A stretch of DNA of 8,518 nt from Chitinophagaceae bacterium. GTDB taxonomy: Bacteria > Bacteroidota > Bacteroidia > Chitinophagales > Chitinophagaceae. The notes beneath the pieces are model-generated. The model did no database searches, had not been told where the DNA came from, and saw nothing but the letters and a program-made list of their open reading frames with translations. The stretch is taken from the NCBI GenBank assembly GCA_947378615.1, contig CANCKV010000111.1, positions 1-8,518 of the forward strand. Direction: 5' to 3'. The position numbers were made by a program, and so were the translations under genes. Below, one piece after another: positions 1-6,827 of this stretch. Each line of letters opens with the position of its first letter. The first letter of the stretch is position 1.

Positions 1-153
1 GTAATTCACAACACTATATTCATCAGATTCTTTTAATTTTAATTCCTTAAAAATATCAGTAACTTCAGTATTTAAGCTTTTATTCGATTTTGAAAATTCA
101 TATAATTTATGAAGAAATAAGAATCTGAATTTCATTAAATCTTTAATATCCAT
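1..153 (-). CDS. Partial hypothetical protein, N-terminal 51 residues, possible winged helix
   Basis: An open frame starts with ATG at 153 and stays open for 51 codons to the window edge, so only the N-terminus is seen. It begins MDIKDLMKFRFLFLHKLYEF and continues with a charged, helical stretch (residues 20-51). It lies only 16 bp after the stop of the HpaII-like endonuclease on the same strand, so it is probably the third gene of that operon. The pattern of a hydrophobic first helix (residues 5-19), a short polar linker, then a helix of the type DIFKELKLKESDEY resembles the start of small winged-helix DNA-binding proteins. This is pattern inference only and I do not recognise a family. No Shine-Dalgarno sequence is visible, as for its neighbours. 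It could equally be an accessory protein unrelated to the restriction system. The gene is called on its open frame and tight spacing. Confidence 0.6.
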   Translation of the reverse strand, partial: MDIKDLMKFRFLFLHKLYEFSKSNKSLNTEVTDIFKELKLKESDEYSVVNY

Positions 154-169
154 TTTTTATTTCTTGTAT

Positions 170-1243
170 TTAAATAAATCTAACCTGTAAGTTTAGTTTA
201 AAGTAATAATCAGTATCTTTTTTATATATTCTACCAAATTCATGTCGTGAACTACTTGCCGTTTCAAGTTTTGTATTTACAAATAAATATTCTTCAAATT
301 GATTACGATTGTAAATGTGATAACATAAAACATCTCCATTTTCTTTCACAACCAAATATCCACCAGTAGCATCATATACACCATTCCAAACCTTTGAAGG
401 AGTCATACCAAGCGCAACATCAGTAAGAAAGCGCTTTATTTTGTATTCATAAAAATTATGATGGGTGCTAGTGTCAAAATTCATTGGATTTATTTCTTTA
501 ATTTTATCTGCTAGATCTTTTATTGAACTAAACTTAGAAGTGAAAAATAAAAGCAAAATTTCAGCAAGTATATTGGGTAATAAGCTATCAATCAAAATCA
601 AATTGTTCTTAAATACGTTTTCTTCCAAATTGACGAAACTTAAATCTCCGCCCGCTTCTTGAACATATAGAAGTCTATCTTTAATCTTACTTCTAGTATC
701 GATTTGATTAATTTTATCAATTTCAATTTGTGTTGGGCTATATGAATTAATTTTATAGATAAAGTTGGTTGTTTTACCAGCATTCAATAATGTTGCTTCA
801 CTACCAATTTGTGATTTTATACTAAATCCAAGTTCTGAACTTTTATTCAATTTTTGATCATGAATTACAATACGTATATCTGTTTTTGAAGTAGATTTTG
901 CTTTCAATGAAGTACAATTTATATACTGCATAAATTTTTCAGTTTCTTCAATGGAAAATGTACCCTTTGCACCTTTCATTTTTATTAGCAAACTAGCAGC
1001 TTGTTCTGAAAATATCTTAATAGAAGTTTTGATTTCTTCTTTGCCTCCAGAGACTATGACCAAATCACCTTTCAATTCATATTCATAATTTACTCCACTT
1101 TCTTCTCTAATGATTTTTATTATTGGATAGAATATCTCCTCAATAATATTAAGATTAGCATCACCTACGTTAAGCCTTTTGTCACTAAGTAATTTAAATA
1201 AGGCATATATCTCACTCCATTCTCCTTTGTTTCCTGTTAGCAT
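170..1243 (-). CDS. HpaII-family type II restriction endonuclease
   Basis: Predicted type II endonuclease that cuts unmethylated CCGG; R.HpaII of Haemophilus parainfluenzae cuts C^CGG. The 357-aa product is almost exactly the size of R.HpaII (358 aa as I recall). It opens with the characteristic GNKGEWSEIYALFKLL block (residues 4-19). In the middle, residues 119-165 hold an acidic stretch (TDIRIVIHD, D122 and D129), then GFSIKSQIGS (139-148, K143), then the TNFIYKI strand (159-165). This arrangement suits a PD-(D/E)XK-type active site, though my assignment of catalytic residues is tentative. It follows the M.HpaII-like methyltransferase by 11 bp, the usual methyltransferase-then-endonuclease order, which lets protection precede cleavage. 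No frameshift or truncation is seen, so the enzyme is probably active. The ATG at 1243 places the KGEWSE block at the expected N-terminal position. Family assignment is strong; activity is inferred. Confidence 0.94.
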   Translation of the reverse strand: MLTGNKGEWSEIYALFKLLSDKRLNVGDANLNIIEEIFYPIIKIIREESGVNYEYELKGDLVIVSGGKEEIKTSIKIFSEQAASLLIKMKGAKGTFSIEETEKFMQYINCTSLKAKSTSKTDIRIVIHDQKLNKSSELGFSIKSQIGSEATLLNAGKTTNFIYKINSYSPTQIEIDKINQIDTRSKIKDRLLYVQEAGGDLSFVNLEENVFKNNLILIDSLLPNILAEILLLFFTSKFSSIKDLADKIKEINPMNFDTSTHHNFYEYKIKRFLTDVALGMTPSKVWNGVYDATGGYLVVKENGDVLCYHIYNRNQFEEYLFVNTKLETASSSRHEFGRIYKKDTDYYFKLNLQVRFI

Positions 1244-1254
1244 TATTGGAATTA

Positions 1255-2526
1255 TTATAATTTGTCAAATATTTTTTCAATTATTTTGTTTGCTGTAGCT
1301 TGAATTGCTGGAACAGCAACTGAATTTCCAAATTGTTTATATGCAGAAGCATCTGCTACCGGAATTATATAATTATCTGGAAAACCTTGAAGCCTCGCCC
1401 ATTCTCTTGGAGTCATTTTTCTAATGCCTTCTCTATTTACAATTCCTTTTATATTAGTAGTTGGGTTAAAGTCAGTTATTCTTTTATCAATAACTAAATT
1501 TCTTTCTCTACCCATTCCTCCAACTACAATTGAATTTGCTATAGAATCATCATTTATAATTGCATAACCAAATCCATTTCCCTTACTCTCATGCCTTTCT
1601 TTGTGATTTATTAATGTTTGTAAATATTGTGTAGATAGATAATATTTTGTTGGTACAACAGAATGCTCTTTTACTTGTAAAAAGGATACCTTTTTGTTAA
1701 TTGGTTTTGGGTATTCAAATTCTGATATATCTAAATCCTTTCTAAATCCAACAATATAAATTCTTTCTCTTTGTTGTGGAACGCCAAAGTCTTTTGCATT
1801 CATTATTTGTGGTTCTGGTACAAAATAATTTAAGTCGTTTCTCAAAACATTTAAAATGGTTTCTAATGTCCTTCCTCCATTATGATTTCTCAATCCTTTT
1901 ACATTTTCAAGAAAGATTGCTTTTGGTTGTTTTCTTTTTATAATTTCAGCAACATCAAAAAATAAGGTGCCTCTTGTATCTTCAAATCCTCCACGTTTTC
2001 CTGCAATTGAAAAGGCTTGACATGGAAATCCAGCACATAATATATCAAAATCATCTGGAATAAATTTTTTAGTATCTTCTTTTGTAATATCTCCAAATGG
2101 AATATCTCCAAAATTCGCTCTATATGTTTTTTGAGCTTCTTTATCCCATTCACTAGTAAAAACACATTTACCACCTAAATTTTGCATTGCCAAACGAAAT
2201 CCACCAATACCAGCAAATAAATCAATGAATTTAAATTTAGGTTTGTTTATGGATGAAAATGGAACATTTTTAAGTTCGAAAAGCAAATACTGTATTGCTT
2301 CTTCTGCGACAATTGGTAAATCATACTGTTCATTTTGATAGTTTACAAGCTCATTAATATAGCTTAAAGCATCTTCTTCAAAATGTTTAGCAACTCCATT
2401 ACTGATATTGTGCAAGTAATGTGTAATTACTGCTTTTTTATGATTAGAATCAGTTTGTTCGACTAATCTTATTTTAAATTGTCTGCCATCAAATTCTTCA
2501 ATACTTAATCTTTCCTTAAAATCCAT
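1255..2526 (-). CDS. M.HpaII-like DNA (cytosine-5) methyltransferase, CCGG
   Basis: Predicted S-adenosylmethionine-dependent C5 methyltransferase protecting CCGG; M.HpaII methylates the inner cytosine. All key motifs are intact in the 423-aa product: motif I IDLFAGIGGF (101-110), motif IV GFPCQAFS with catalytic Cys169, motif VI ENV (207-209), motif VIII QRERIYIVG (252-260), motif IX KMTPREWARLQGFP (370-383) and motif X AYKQFGNSVAVP (395-406). The target-recognition region between VIII and IX (GNGFGY, then VVGGMGRERNLVID) closely matches my memory of M.HpaII. M.HpaII is about 358 aa and has only about 30 residues before motif I. This protein has about 98, an extra region I do not recognise. 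M.SsoII and M.EcoRII carry N-terminal extensions that repress their own genes, so autoregulation is possible but unproven. It heads its own unit after a 410-bp spacer and is followed at 11 bp by the cognate endonuclease. Confidence 0.96.
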   Translation of the reverse strand: MDFKERLSIEEFDGRQFKIRLVEQTDSNHKKAVITHYLHNISNGVAKHFEEDALSYINELVNYQNEQYDLPIVAEEAIQYLLFELKNVPFSSINKPKFKFIDLFAGIGGFRLAMQNLGGKCVFTSEWDKEAQKTYRANFGDIPFGDITKEDTKKFIPDDFDILCAGFPCQAFSIAGKRGGFEDTRGTLFFDVAEIIKRKQPKAIFLENVKGLRNHNGGRTLETILNVLRNDLNYFVPEPQIMNAKDFGVPQQRERIYIVGFRKDLDISEFEYPKPINKKVSFLQVKEHSVVPTKYYLSTQYLQTLINHKERHESKGNGFGYAIINDDSIANSIVVGGMGRERNLVIDKRITDFNPTTNIKGIVNREGIRKMTPREWARLQGFPDNYIIPVADASAYKQFGNSVAVPAIQATANKIIEKIFDKL

Positions 2527-2544
2527 TTTTATCTTTTAAATTTT

Positions 2545-2578
2545 TCTCTATAAGAAAAATAACAGTGCAAAATAGAGA
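2545..2578 (-). promoter_or_regulatory. 7-bp inverted repeat upstream of the M.HpaII-like gene, possible operator
   Basis: TCTCTAT (2545-2551) and ATAGAGA (2572-2578) form a perfect 7-bp inverted repeat with a 20-bp centre. It lies 19 bp upstream of the ATG at 2526, where a promoter would be expected. A near-match to the Bacteroidota -7 element (TATTTTG) lies between and across the arms. A repressor site, possibly for the methyltransferase's own N-terminal extension or for the module 1 regulator, is conceivable. In a sequence this AT-rich, a 7-bp repeat can also occur by chance. Confidence 0.27.
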
Positions 2579-2842
2579 GTAATATCTATAATGAAAAGTC
2601 TTTTTTTGATAAATGATTTATAAAGCATTATTTCTCCCAAATATTTCGTTTAATTGAAATTCTAAAAACTCTTTTCAAGTTTAATTACTTTACAATATTG
2701 ACATTTTGCTTCTTTAATTTCTCAAATTGTTATGAATAATACATTTACTATTATTTCTTCTTTAATCCTTTATCAAATGAAGTATCAACTTAAAGAATGA
2801 GCAATCGCACTAAGGGAGTTAACACGTAATAGATTTAATGGA

Positions 2843-2883
2843 GTATAAATAAAAACGAGAAATGCACAATACTCTCATTTTCG
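2843..2883 (-). terminator. Possible intrinsic terminator of module 1
   Basis: On the minus strand CGAAAATG (2883-2876) can pair with CATTTCTCG (2864-2856), giving 8 base pairs with one bulged C and an 11-nt loop. TTTTTATTT (2855-2847) follows directly. The hairpin begins 53 bp after the stop of the receiver-like gene, a sensible place to end the four-gene transcript. The stem is AT-rich and the loop long, so termination may be weak and some read-through into the HpaII-like unit is possible. Confidence 0.38.
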
Positions 2884-2936
2884 AGGAGCATAATAGTCGA
2901 TTATTCCTTCTAAATAATTCACATGTCTTTCTTAAC

Positions 2937-4223
2937 TTAAATAGGTTTTATACTATCAGGCAATATTGGTAAAAGACCTTTCCTGTTAAATATTAAAGAA
3001 AGTTTGTCAAGTATATCCGTTATCATAGGATCATTTATTCGCTTTATTAGTTTCCAACTTGAAAGGTCTTCTTTACTTATAAATGTTAGGTCCCTGTAAT
3101 CAAGAATTATTGTTTTTCCATCTTTACTTGAAAATGGCAATGTATACAAGTGTTCTATAAATCCGCGAGATTCTTTTAAATTCTCTTTATTTCTCCACTT
3201 ATTTTTTGATTTACCAACTCTCATAGCATGAATTGGAGCAATATTTTCTAATTCATAGTCAGAAGGATTATAATTTGACGGAAAAGTATTTTCGTTTATC
3301 TCATACCCAAATAATACTTGATAGTTTATGAATTTGTTTTGAGCTAAATCACATTCAGGGGTAACTACTATTGCATATTCAACATGGCTACTATTTTTCT
3401 TATAATAGACATTACCAGTCCAAATAGGATGTTTATCTAAGTTGCCATTAAAATTATTGATATAATTAACGCAACAATATGCTTTAATTGCTAAATCATT
3501 GTCAATTGGAGTATCTAAGTGAGAGTTATTGTAGTTTGAATTAAGTAAATGTTGCTTTATTATTGATAAAAATATCGTTGATAATACAAAACTCGACTGT
3601 GTTGAAGTTTCCGCAACTAACGTTTTATATATTTTGTTCCATGTCCTTTTTTCAAAATCGATTAATCCTTCAAATGCCTCATCTCTAGCCCTATTTAAAA
3701 AACATTCAAAATCATAAACTAAATCTAGGGAAAAGTTACAATCCCTTAACTCTTGAATAATTTGAGTCAAGTTATTTTGAGTCTTATCGAATACCTTGAA
3801 AGAACTATGCTTTTTATTAAAGACAGCTGACTCATTTTCTAATTTTGGTTTAATTTCTTCCCAAGCATCTGAATGAGCGGAATTAATTAGTAGAAAAAAA
3901 TATCCATACCGCTTGATTGCATTTTTCAAGATATTTAAGATTAAAGGGATGTCTTCATTTTCATCAACTTCACCGTCATTATTTAAATCCAAATCTAAAA
4001 CTAACAATCGAACATTGTCATAGTTATTGACAGTTTTAATAACATCACTAGAAAACGTAGTATTCGTAATAGATACAAAAGGAATATAATTAGTCTCAAA
4101 AAATAATTTTAGAGCTTTAAGTGGTTTTTGCTGTACTGCTATATTCGCTTTTGTGGAATTTTTTTTGTACACTAAATCAAATTGGTCATCTATAATCATT
4201 GCTATTCCTGGAAAGTTAGCCAT
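2937..4223 (-). CDS. Divergent response-regulator receiver protein with uncharacterised C-terminal domain
   Basis: The 428-aa product starts like a receiver domain. Hydrophobic strand 1 ends in the acidic pair D12/D13 (MIIDDQFD), strand 3 VRLLVLD ends in candidate phospho-acceptor D77, strand 4 is followed by S115 (LLINSAHS), and K147 follows strand 5 (FKVFDK). These match the conserved Asp-Asp, Asp, Ser/Thr and Lys of receivers. Directly after D77, residues 79-90 (DLNNDGEVDENE) fit a canonical calcium-binding EF-hand loop. Residues 150-265 look helical. Residues 268-300 contain a strand and VVTPECDLAQ (287-296, Cys291), a motif I have seen in uncharacterised proteins; the end (RINDP to NRKGLLPILP) seems conserved too. 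I recognise no DNA-binding or nuclease domain, so the output is unknown. It lies 18 bp after the kinase-like ATPase, its likely phosphodonor. The start puts strand 1 at the very N-terminus, as usual for receivers. The receiver call is motif-based. Confidence 0.82.
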   Translation of the reverse strand: MANFPGIAMIIDDQFDLVYKKNSTKANIAVQQKPLKALKLFFETNYIPFVSITNTTFSSDVIKTVNNYDNVRLLVLDLDLNNDGEVDENEDIPLILNILKNAIKRYGYFFLLINSAHSDAWEEIKPKLENESAVFNKKHSSFKVFDKTQNNLTQIIQELRDCNFSLDLVYDFECFLNRARDEAFEGLIDFEKRTWNKIYKTLVAETSTQSSFVLSTIFLSIIKQHLLNSNYNNSHLDTPIDNDLAIKAYCCVNYINNFNGNLDKHPIWTGNVYYKKNSSHVEYAIVVTPECDLAQNKFINYQVLFGYEINENTFPSNYNPSDYELENIAPIHAMRVGKSKNKWRNKENLKESRGFIEHLYTLPFSSKDGKTIILDYRDLTFISKEDLSSWKLIKRINDPMITDILDKLSLIFNRKGLLPILPDSIKPI

Positions 4224-4241
4224 ATAAGATAAATTTATTTA

Positions 4242-6827
4242 TTAAAAAATCATTTCTATTGTTGCACCATCACTATTATATCCAATTAAATGACCACCTA
4301 GACGTATCATTATTTCATTTACTAAGTATAAACCAAGACCTAGACCATCTGTTTTCTTACTATAATAAGGTTCGGTTAGTAATTCAAATGGGTCACTAAA
4401 ACCTGGTCCATTATCAATAACTTTTAGGAAAAACTTGTTGTCCATATTCCTTCCAATTTCTAAAGTTATTTTAGCTTTAAATTCCTCTTTTTTCTGCCTA
4501 TGAGCAATTTTGTTTGCTCTAAGCCAATAAATAGCATTGTCAACTAAATTAAGCACAGATGTATTAAGTAAACCAGGTACTGCTTCAACCTCAATGTCTT
4601 TATCCCCGATAATTTCATACTCAATAAAATATTTCTCTAGGTCTGCTTCTTTTAATAGTCTTATATTATTGGCTACTTTTAAAAGACTTACCTTTTGCTT
4701 TTTTTGCTTAGACATTATGGAGGACACTGCTTTTATTATGTCCTCTGTATCATTTAGCTGTTTTGCTAGCTCCCTTAGGTACTTATCTTCTAAGGATGCA
4801 TTTCTTTCAATGTCCTCAATAACATGTTTAATTGATGATAGCCTCAACTTCATCTCATGTATTGGGATACTATAAGATATTCCAATAGCAGCTGCCATCA
4901 TATATCTTTCTAAAATGTCATTAATCTTACCTTGATAAGATTCCTCAATTATATCTACTGATTTTTTATAAAGTTCGGTATGCGAGTTTTCAGCAATTCG
5001 GTTTCGAAGTTCATTTATATTGTCGGTTACTATATCTACTGACGTCTTTTTAGTAGCAACAGTATCAATTTTTATTTTATCAGCCTTTCTTTCTGTAGCA
5101 AATAATTTCAAGGAGGCACGGACTAATCTATAAAATTGTTCATATTGTTCATTTATAATTAATCCTTCTCTATTTGATTGGTCTTTCAATGATGAATTAT
5201 GAGTTGAAGATACATGCACAATTCCAAAGATTTGGTTTCTTGAAACTGGTCTTTCTTTGGGTGCATTCAATCTAGTTGCATCTAACTCTAACCAATCATT
5301 ATCCGGTTCTCCATAAGGCCAAACACGAAAGTTATCCCGATAAATTCTAACACCACTGTTTGGCTTTATTATGTTTTTGTAATAGTCTGCCAATCCGGCA
5401 ACTTTAAGAGCAGCAGTATCTAAATCCCAAGCATAAAAAGAAACTTCAAACTCACCTGGAGCATTAAGCTTATTAATTGGATGTTCCTCAAACCAATTAA
5501 CATCATAAAGGGTTAAATTACTTAAAACTGGATCTTTAGTTTCTCTTTTAATATCATGATAGTCAATTCTATCAAAAGTATAATTATAAAGGATACTCCC
5601 ATCTTCTCCAATAATAGCAGTGAATTTGTAAAAAGCAGTATCTAAAACACTTGCAAGATTTTTTAATTCACCAAGTTCTGTATTTAGCTTAATATCATCT
5701 GAAGAAATATTTATTTCTATCCCAGGGTCAGTTGTATCTTTTTCTTCATGAAATATTATTCTTTCAGGTTTTACAGGAGATTCAAGTCCTCTAATCTTTA
5801 TTACAGCCTCTCGGACTGATGCAAAGTTTTTCCAAGGAGTGATATTTGTAATTTTAATTAATGTACCAGACCCTCCAATGAAAATTTGTGGTTTTCTCCT
5901 TTTTACAATAATGGGGATTTCATCTAAATATTTATCCTCTGTAAAACTATTCCAATCAATTTGTACAACTGTTTCGTAGTCTAAAGGAGCAGTACTAAAA
6001 TCTTTCTTGGCTCTTGTAACCATTTCAATACTATTTCCCAATCTATGAGCTGCAAACCTACCAATCCCTTTTTCTCCAAGTAATCTTCTTCTAAAGCAAG
6101 TACTGAAATGTTTATCACTATCATTTCTTTTATCAGGGGTTGCTGGTTCAAGCCAAACATTGATAATTTTTTCATAGGACATACCAAGCCCTGAATCTTT
6201 TATAATTATCTCACCATTATTTGAAAATATGTTGTTTAGTTCAATTTCAATTTGCAAAGCATCTGCATCATAAGAGTTCTTTATAAGTTCAACCAAAGCA
6301 ATAACATCGTTCGATATTAACTCTAAACCAATTGTTTTAATAATTCTAGCCCTTGGTTTAAAAGAATGTTTTGAAGATTCTAAAATTTGATTTTCATATT
6401 TAATTAGACTATTTGTATCCTCTTTATTTAGATTAACTTCCTTTAAAAAGCTGTCAATTTCTGTTTCATCTACCAATCTAAACCCTAAGTATTCATTCTC
6501 ATTCTTTTTTGAAATTATTACTAAATCATCTACATTAAAATGTTTATCTAACCTAGTTATTCTATATTCATTCCTAGACCCTTTCCCATAATAAATAAAG
6601 CGTGCATCTGCCACAGTTCCGTCAAACCAATTTATAGTAGATAATTTTTCTTTGTTATTTCCTTTTATACCTGGTTCATCGAATAAAAGTTTGATTGAAT
6701 TCTTAGGAATATATAGACCTCCCTGATGACCACCAGTATCACCTGCATCATTTGGAGAAATAAATTTGCAAAAACTATATTCACATTCTTTTACAGCCTC
6801 AATTGCTGCTTCTAATTGATTACTCAT
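4242..6827 (-). CDS. EcoRII-N-like DNA-recognition domain fused to tandem GHKL ATPase/histidine kinase
   Basis: An 861-aa soluble multidomain protein with no membrane segment seen. Residues 1-125 resemble the EcoRII N-terminal B3-like effector domain: ISPNDAGDTGGHQGGLYIPK (23-42) matches EcoRII's SANDTGATGGHQ block, and ARFIYY...SRNEYRITR (75-92) matches AIYY...TRNEKRITR. Residues 160-275 form a GHKL ATPase: N-box LVELIKNSYDADA (178-190), DSGLGM (211-216) and GEKGIGRFAAHRLG (251-264). Residues 290-570 suit a transducer region, with VRIYRDNFRVWPYGE (493-507) and NREGL (552-556). Residues 640-705 resemble a histidine-kinase dimerisation helix, with H657 in SIPIHEMKLRLSSI. Residues 750-861 are a second GHKL domain: NLVDNA (760-765), DNGPGF (805-810) and GLGLGLYLV (828-836). 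The start codon overlaps the methyltransferase stop (ATGA), implying translational coupling. EcoRII's nuclease half is absent. Proposed role: reading unmodified sites and signalling to the adjacent receiver. Domains are seen by motif; the role is inferred. Confidence 0.88.
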   Translation of the reverse strand: MSNQLEAAIEAVKECEYSFCKFISPNDAGDTGGHQGGLYIPKNSIKLLFDEPGIKGNNKEKLSTINWFDGTVADARFIYYGKGSRNEYRITRLDKHFNVDDLVIISKKNENEYLGFRLVDETEIDSFLKEVNLNKEDTNSLIKYENQILESSKHSFKPRARIIKTIGLELISNDVIALVELIKNSYDADALQIEIELNNIFSNNGEIIIKDSGLGMSYEKIINVWLEPATPDKRNDSDKHFSTCFRRRLLGEKGIGRFAAHRLGNSIEMVTRAKKDFSTAPLDYETVVQIDWNSFTEDKYLDEIPIIVKRRKPQIFIGGSGTLIKITNITPWKNFASVREAVIKIRGLESPVKPERIIFHEEKDTTDPGIEINISSDDIKLNTELGELKNLASVLDTAFYKFTAIIGEDGSILYNYTFDRIDYHDIKRETKDPVLSNLTLYDVNWFEEHPINKLNAPGEFEVSFYAWDLDTAALKVAGLADYYKNIIKPNSGVRIYRDNFRVWPYGEPDNDWLELDATRLNAPKERPVSRNQIFGIVHVSSTHNSSLKDQSNREGLIINEQYEQFYRLVRASLKLFATERKADKIKIDTVATKKTSVDIVTDNINELRNRIAENSHTELYKKSVDIIEESYQGKINDILERYMMAAAIGISYSIPIHEMKLRLSSIKHVIEDIERNASLEDKYLRELAKQLNDTEDIIKAVSSIMSKQKKQKVSLLKVANNIRLLKEADLEKYFIEYEIIGDKDIEVEAVPGLLNTSVLNLVDNAIYWLRANKIAHRQKKEEFKAKITLEIGRNMDNKFFLKVIDNGPGFSDPFELLTEPYYSKKTDGLGLGLYLVNEIMIRLGGHLIGYNSDGATIEMIF

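Larger units (their letters stand above)
2527..2936. other. Intergenic spacer between the two modification modules
   Basis: These 410 bp separate the stop of the receiver-like gene from the start of the M.HpaII-like gene. I find no credible coding sequence on either strand: the best frames are about 10-22 codons, with no context. The right-hand part contains a possible terminator for module 1 (2843-2883). The left-hand part contains a short inverted repeat just upstream of the methyltransferase (2545-2578). The rest is AT-rich. The length suggests that the HpaII-like unit has its own promoter. I see no exact TAnnTTTG on the minus strand here; the closest is TATTTTG, one base short, with its G at 2568 inside the inverted-repeat region. 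Confidence 0.6.

Noticed and set aside
1938..2174. Second minus-strand frame of 78 codons inside the M.HpaII-like gene
   Set aside because: It overlaps motifs I to VI of the methyltransferase in another frame and encodes nothing recognisable.
2732..2800. Small plus-strand frame (22 codons) in the spacer between modules
   Set aside because: Too short, with no ribosome-binding site or family. Such frames arise easily in AT-rich sequence.
2937..4223. Receiver-like protein as the missing restriction nuclease
   Set aside because: No PD-(D/E)XK, HNH, GIY-YIG or phospholipase-D motif is visible. A nuclease role for the unknown C-terminal domain remains possible but is not supported by sequence.
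4537..4875. Plus-strand open frame of 112 codons
   Set aside because: It is fully antisense to the histidine-kinase-like part of the ATPase, where conserved motifs fix the reading frame on the minus strand.
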